Assembly: GCA_030272585.1 (NCBI GenBank)
Contig: BSYQ01000010.1
Location: 1,240,001-1,304,000 of the forward strand
Reading direction: 5' to 3'
DNA: 64,000 nucleotides
DNA from: Bryopsis sp. KO-2023
Lineage: Eukaryota > Chlorophyta > Ulvophyceae > Bryopsidales > Bryopsidaceae
Both the position numbers and the translations under genes were made by a program. Under the pieces are notes generated by a model, which had not been told where the DNA came from, searched no databases, and saw nothing but the letters and a program-made list of their open reading frames with translations. Below, piece after piece: positions 59,746 through 64,000 of the stretch (within the stretch, counting starts at the first letter, position 1; every line of letters starts with the position of its first letter).

Positions 59746-62033
59746 TTATGGAGCCATGAAGTAAACGAAAGGAATTTGCACCAAAGCCAAGATCAACAGC
59801 AAGTAATTGTATCGTGACGGGTCGCCCCCTGTCAAAACACATCCACTAAGGACAACTCTGCAACATCATCAACAAGAAAACCAAAACTTCTGCTCTGTTC
59901 TGTTCATTACAAAAGCATTAGTGATGGAGGCAGGCAACTACAATTTTTCCAAACCTACCATAATGCCGTGCTTCGTTATGTATGTGCCGTTTGAAACTCT
60001 TGACCAGAAATACTGCCATGCAGAGACTGGAGTAGATGCAGGCCCCGAGTCCAGCAAAATTCACTGAAACACCACCAGTCAATCGATGTTTCGTCAGGGT
60101 TCTTTTCCAAACCACCCTGATGAAACAACTATAAATAGCTCTTACCAACCATTTTGAAAATCACACCATTGAGTTTCTACCTTTTGAAATCACTGCAACA
60201 GCATTGAGGCACAGCAGTACAAACACATATCCTGAGTAGCATGCACTTTCGACCATCGATATGGAGGATGGTAGAGACATGGCCATCACTACCCCCTTTA
60301 TGACTATTGCATGGCACGCCCAGCCCACCAATCCACGGTAAGCCTGCAAGGACATCACACCTGACCACATATGAATCAGATATTTTCTGACTGGTGTGCC
60401 ATGGCAGCGTTTCACTCTGAAATGAACGGTTGATTCCCCAATGCATCCACACAAGTCCCTCAACAAAAAAAAAAAGGTAAAGAGCAATGTTACCTTTGTG
60501 TACATGACTTCAGGTGTGAATTCATTCGATTGGACTTTCGGAATGGATGCCATCAGAATGTAAGTGAAAAAGGCCATCAACGGGATGTAGAGATCGGGGC
60601 AATTCACGTCTGCTCTTGGGGGTCGATATTTTGGTCCACCTGGAATCTACATCCAACAGTTCATTCAGTGAAGAGACGTCCTGCGAGGTGACTTCGAAAC
60701 AACACTGTGCGATTTTGTTATTAAGGTTACCTGCTCTGGAACTCTGGAGTAATTCCACCGCCCCAGGTAAGGAGCCAGAACCATCAGTACTTTTGTCCGA
60801 ACTGCATCAATCGCCAGTTTGTCTTGTCAAATCCATCATCCACTCATTAAGATAAAAAATTGCTCTCTAGTCGAAAAGAATTCGTCTCAACAGTGTTCTG
60901 AAACATCAAATCTGCTTGAAGAATTGAAAATATACAAGTATGTATGTCTACATCTGAGCAATCGTACATTACGACACTACAATTGTAAGTCAGCTCGAAA
61001 CAGTTTTCCATGCGAAGGGCTGCTTGGCAATCTTTGTCCCTCATGAAACATCTCTAGCACTTTTTCGAGCGAACTTAATGCTTCCTTCTGAAAAAGCAAA
61101 TGTATTCAAGGGGTTTCGTGATAAGGCAAGGGATGCTTTACAGCAGGATTTCCTTTTCTGGAGGAAGCTGGAGATATTTGAACATGGCTCTGGGGAACTT
61201 GGTCCATTCCTTTAGTGCACCCAAACCAAGTCTTTCTCCTGTTCACTTCAAATTTGACTCATTGTCTACGAACAAAGCTGCTCGGTTGGGGGACTGGTTT
61301 TTTGGTGTTGTTGCACAACTTACCGTACTCCTTGCTGATGGCGAAATGGTAGTTCAGGGCAGACCCAGAAAGAAACCCCATGCTCTGTTGGACTTGCTGA
61401 ACATAGTGTTGCCCACCCTGAATGAAGGTAAATGTATTGCCTGAAAGCACATCGAAACACACAGAAGCGGTTCAGACTTCAACCAGGGCCACACTCGCTG
61501 TGCTGGAAATGATGTAACTGGAAAGCAACGCTCCTAAATCCGTCTTACCTATTGGCCCCAAGTTTGTTGCAACTGACGAAAAGAACCCATCCACTCCATC
61601 ACCTTGACCGCCCTGGGTACCATTCATATAAAATTCAACTCACTGGTAAAATTGAACACTTCTGAGTTAATCCATTTTTCATGGAGTTTTAACATCAGCA
61701 AATTCCCCTGAGGGTCCAAACTGGTCTAAAATAACACATCTTGTAAATTGTTGAAACAGGCTTCTTGAAGTTACAGTTTTCAAGAAAAACTGGTTTTTCA
61801 AGTTTTCAAACCAGCAGAACACTGAAGTGTTTCACTCTTTCGATCGAACCTCACTCCTCGAAACTCTATGCTGGTGAGACCTGAGCAGGCCTTGCGACGT
61901 GTGTATTGGTTCCACTCACCTGAGCCGATGGCTGAGGGTGGACCATCGGAGCAGCACCTGGAGCTCCATATCCGTACTGAGAATAGTCTGGTGCACCGGG
62001 TTGCGACCCGTAAAAAGGTTGTTGGTTTTGCAT
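59746..62033 (-). CDS. YIF1: YIF1 homologue (Yip1-interacting factor), Golgi/ER membrane protein
   Basis: Eight exons (62033-61920, 61612-61549, 61440-61324, 60801-60731, 60646-60494, 60343-60181, 60063-59959, 59828-59746) with matching phases give 289 residues. The N-terminus is a Pro/Gln/Tyr/Gly-rich cytosolic segment (MQNQQPFYGSQPGAPDYSQY). Diagnostic YIF1 features follow: FIQGGQHYVQQ, EYVRTKVLMVLAPYL, PPRADVNCPDLYIPLMAFF and FTPEVMYTK. Several hydrophobic helices end in YNYLLLILALVQIPFVYFMAP. YIF1 works with Yip1 and Rab GTPases in COPII vesicle budding and fusion and Golgi structure. The gene is divergent from an ARFRP1-like GTPase across 256 bp. Confidence 0.9.
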
Positions 62034-62289
62034 TCGGAGTAACTTCTGTTTCTTCCTTGTGGGTATTGCTTGGGGACAGCTTCAGATCAGAACCAACGCT
62101 GTGGCCAGTGTACTGTTCAAGCATCCACCCGAGAAAGTCATTACGAATGCATGAGTCATCCGTTCCCTTGACAGGGTGGGGTGGTGTTTTTTTTGTGTGT
62201 GTGTGTGTGAAATATTTCCTGCACCACGACGAATCTCCCTCGCTCTGTTGTTTCCGTGAGAAGAACGGAGTCTGGAGCCACAACCCACA
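62034..62289. promoter_or_regulatory. Bidirectional promoter between YIF1 and ARFRP1-like gene
   Basis: 256 bp separate the two start codons. A (GT)n run near 62193-62208 and the sequence CCGTTCCC near 62160 are visible. No TATA box is evident. Shared regulation of the two Golgi genes is plausible but inferred from position. Confidence 0.55.
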
Positions 62290-63213
62290 ATGTTTTCTCT
62301 GATATACGGTCTAATAGACTACATATTTAGGAAGGACGAGCTGCGAATATTGATTTTAGGCATCGATGGAGCAGGAAAGACGACGTTGTTGGAACGACTA
62401 AAAAGCACCTACAGTGGAGCTGTGGGTTTACCTCCAGACAAGATACGACCGACTGTGGGGTTGAACGTGGGACGTGTCGAGGCGCTGAGTTCCAAGGTGA
62501 CGCTTGCATACGAGTAGTCAGGGCAGAAATAACATCCATCTGATTTCAATACCATGGGGAGAACTCTGGGGCATATTAGCCAAAATGTTGTGAGTATAGT
62601 GAGGTTATTGTTCGTGGGTTGGAAGGTGGGTTGATGGTGGGGACCTGGAAGCCAAGGTCTGATAAATAGGGGAGGGGTTCATTTGGTGTGGAGAAGAGTG
62701 AGTTACCATTTACTTTATTGCATCCACACATGTCTATACGTACTGTCCGCAGTTGTTTCTGTTGAACAACAAAAGCAAAATGTGGGGAGTTTGATTCTGA
62801 TTGGCAGTGGGTTTTGTGCACAGGTGATATTTTGGGATTTGGGAGGTCAATCGGGTCTCCGGACAATATGGGACAAATACTACACAGAAACACATGCAGT
62901 GGTTTTTGTGGTTGATGCGTCCAATTCAGACCGTTTCGATGAGGCCAAGAATGCAATGGAAAAAGTGTTGGGCTCCAGAGAGCTGGGAGGTGCCCCTTTG
63001 TTGGTTTTGGCAAATAAGCAAGATTTGAACGGGGTCTGTGACCAAGATGTGGTGGCTGAGCATTTCGGGGTGGGAAAAATTGGAACCACAGCATGTAGAG
63101 TCGTCCCGGTCTGTGCATTGACAGGGGAAGGGGTTCGAGGGGCGGTCGACTGGTTGCTCGATGCTGTCAAGAGAAGCAGTCGAACAGCGGTCATACGGAA
63201 TAGGGTTTCTTGA
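62290..63213 (+). CDS. ARFRP1: ARFRP1-like (yeast Arl3-type) small GTPase
   Basis: Two exons (62290-62496 and 62824-63213, GT-AG, phase 0) give 198 residues. G motifs: G1 GIDGAGKTT, switch I PTVGLNVG, G3 WDLGGQSGLRTIWDKYY, G4 LANKQDLN, G5 CALTGEGV. The N-terminus is MFSLIYGLIDYIFRKDE with no Gly2 for myristoylation, as in ARFRP1/Arl3, where an acetylated Met and hydrophobic helix recruit the protein to the trans-Golgi. The length and RKDE motif fit ARFRP1 better than ARF1 or ARL1. The family recruits ARL1 and golgins. Assignment within the ARF family is good but not certain. Confidence 0.85.
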
Positions 63214-64000
63214 TGATATGGACAACGATGTTATCTTCTGTAACGGCCAGCATGAGGTTTCAAACCAATCAGGCCCAAACAAATGCAAGCAGAATTTCTG
63301 ACATTGCTGGATAGTGCTGCCCCTCATTTCTGATTTAGAGGTGCTGATGGAGTGGGGCTGGGAGGACGGATACAAAGCCTGGGAGAGAAAGGGAAGAGGT
63401 TTGTCAGGCATCTCTACATGACGAATGGGGGGAGATTGTCGGTCTGTCTGAATCACCCATACCGCTGCAAGCCATGGACGAAAAGCAAAATCAAGAAAAC
63501 TGTCAGGCTATGTGTGGCCATAACAATGAGTTACATGTTGTAGAGGGGATGTACTTTATGTGTCTGATTTCAAGGGATTTGTAAATCGATCCAGAGCCCA
63601 CAATGTTGCATCTAGACAGATAGTTTCAGATGCCAGGGATGTGTTGAGCTAAAAACACATTCCACGGTTGGTCATATTGTTGCTACAGTCTGGATGTCTT
63701 TCGTCTGGCCAATCCATTGAATGTGATTTTATGTTGCATGATTTCTGATCAATGAGTTCTGAATTGACAATTTCAACTGGTGGGATGGAGATCTGTGGCT
63801 TGCAGGGAATTGCAGCATTGAAAGAGTAGGGTAAGCATTCAGAAAGAATTGACTAAGGAGAGAGGGTGGAGGGACTTTATCCTCCAGCTGAAATTGCATC
63901 AATTCATAGACAATGTGTCAACTGCACTTTCCAGCACGATACATCAAAAGCAGGCAGTTCATGCTACTCAGACCTTCTGCCTAATGTGTAAATGACAAAA
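63214..64000. other. Downstream of ARFRP1-like gene; no gene seen
   Basis: It contains the 3' UTR and intergenic DNA. A short ORF near 63352-63543 has no recognisable motif. The window ends here. Confidence 0.5.

Overview
This is a window of eukaryotic nuclear DNA. Five or more genes and transposases with GT-AG introns can be read, there are no bacterial operons, and an intron carries plant-type telomere motifs (CCCTAAA x3 at 56250-56274). A YIF1 homologue, an ARFRP1-like GTPase, a UDP-glucose pyrophosphorylase, an acyl-CoA-binding protein and a receptor-like TKL kinase, together with DIRS, Ty3/gypsy, LINE and hAT elements, suggest an alga, most likely of the green lineage. The species is inferred, not proven.

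Region 1 (1-20.9 kb and 28.9-29.1 kb) is a mosaic graveyard. Several DIRS-type tyrosine-recombinase retrotransposon copies lie on both strands and are broken by two related non-LTR (LINE) families, A and B. The LINE copies end in a conserved stem-loop followed by short tandem repeats and have exact target-site duplications. Some copies are only 18-75 bp long. A truncated hAT transposon (17.87-19.61 kb) sits inside a DIRS copy.

Region 2 (20941-28940) is an 8,000-bp hAT element with terminal inverted repeats, a perfect 8-bp target duplication and a 12-exon, 903-aa transposase gene whose reading frame stays open through every splice. Its subterminal regions and two of its introns are filled with palindromic CTGTCC/GGACAG repeats.

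Region 3 (29.1-48.0 kb) holds three Ty3/gypsy-like elements that share a primer-binding-site sequence. The first has a very large Gag and an integrase-chromodomain ORF without reverse transcriptase. The second is an intact element with a canonical -1 frameshift site. The third is nested in the 3' LTR of the second, has two identical LTRs, but carries a substituted reverse-transcriptase active site (YVAD).

Region 4 (48.7-63.2 kb) is host gene space: UGPase (+), ACBP-domain protein (+), receptor-like kinase (-), YIF1 (-) and, divergent from YIF1 across 256 bp, an ARFRP1-like GTPase (+). YIF1 and ARFRP1 both act in Golgi trafficking, and UGPase feeds cell-wall and glycan synthesis. The kinase intron carries a 137-bp inverted-repeat element containing the telomere-like repeat. 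All exon coordinates were derived by eye from splice sites and phase continuity.
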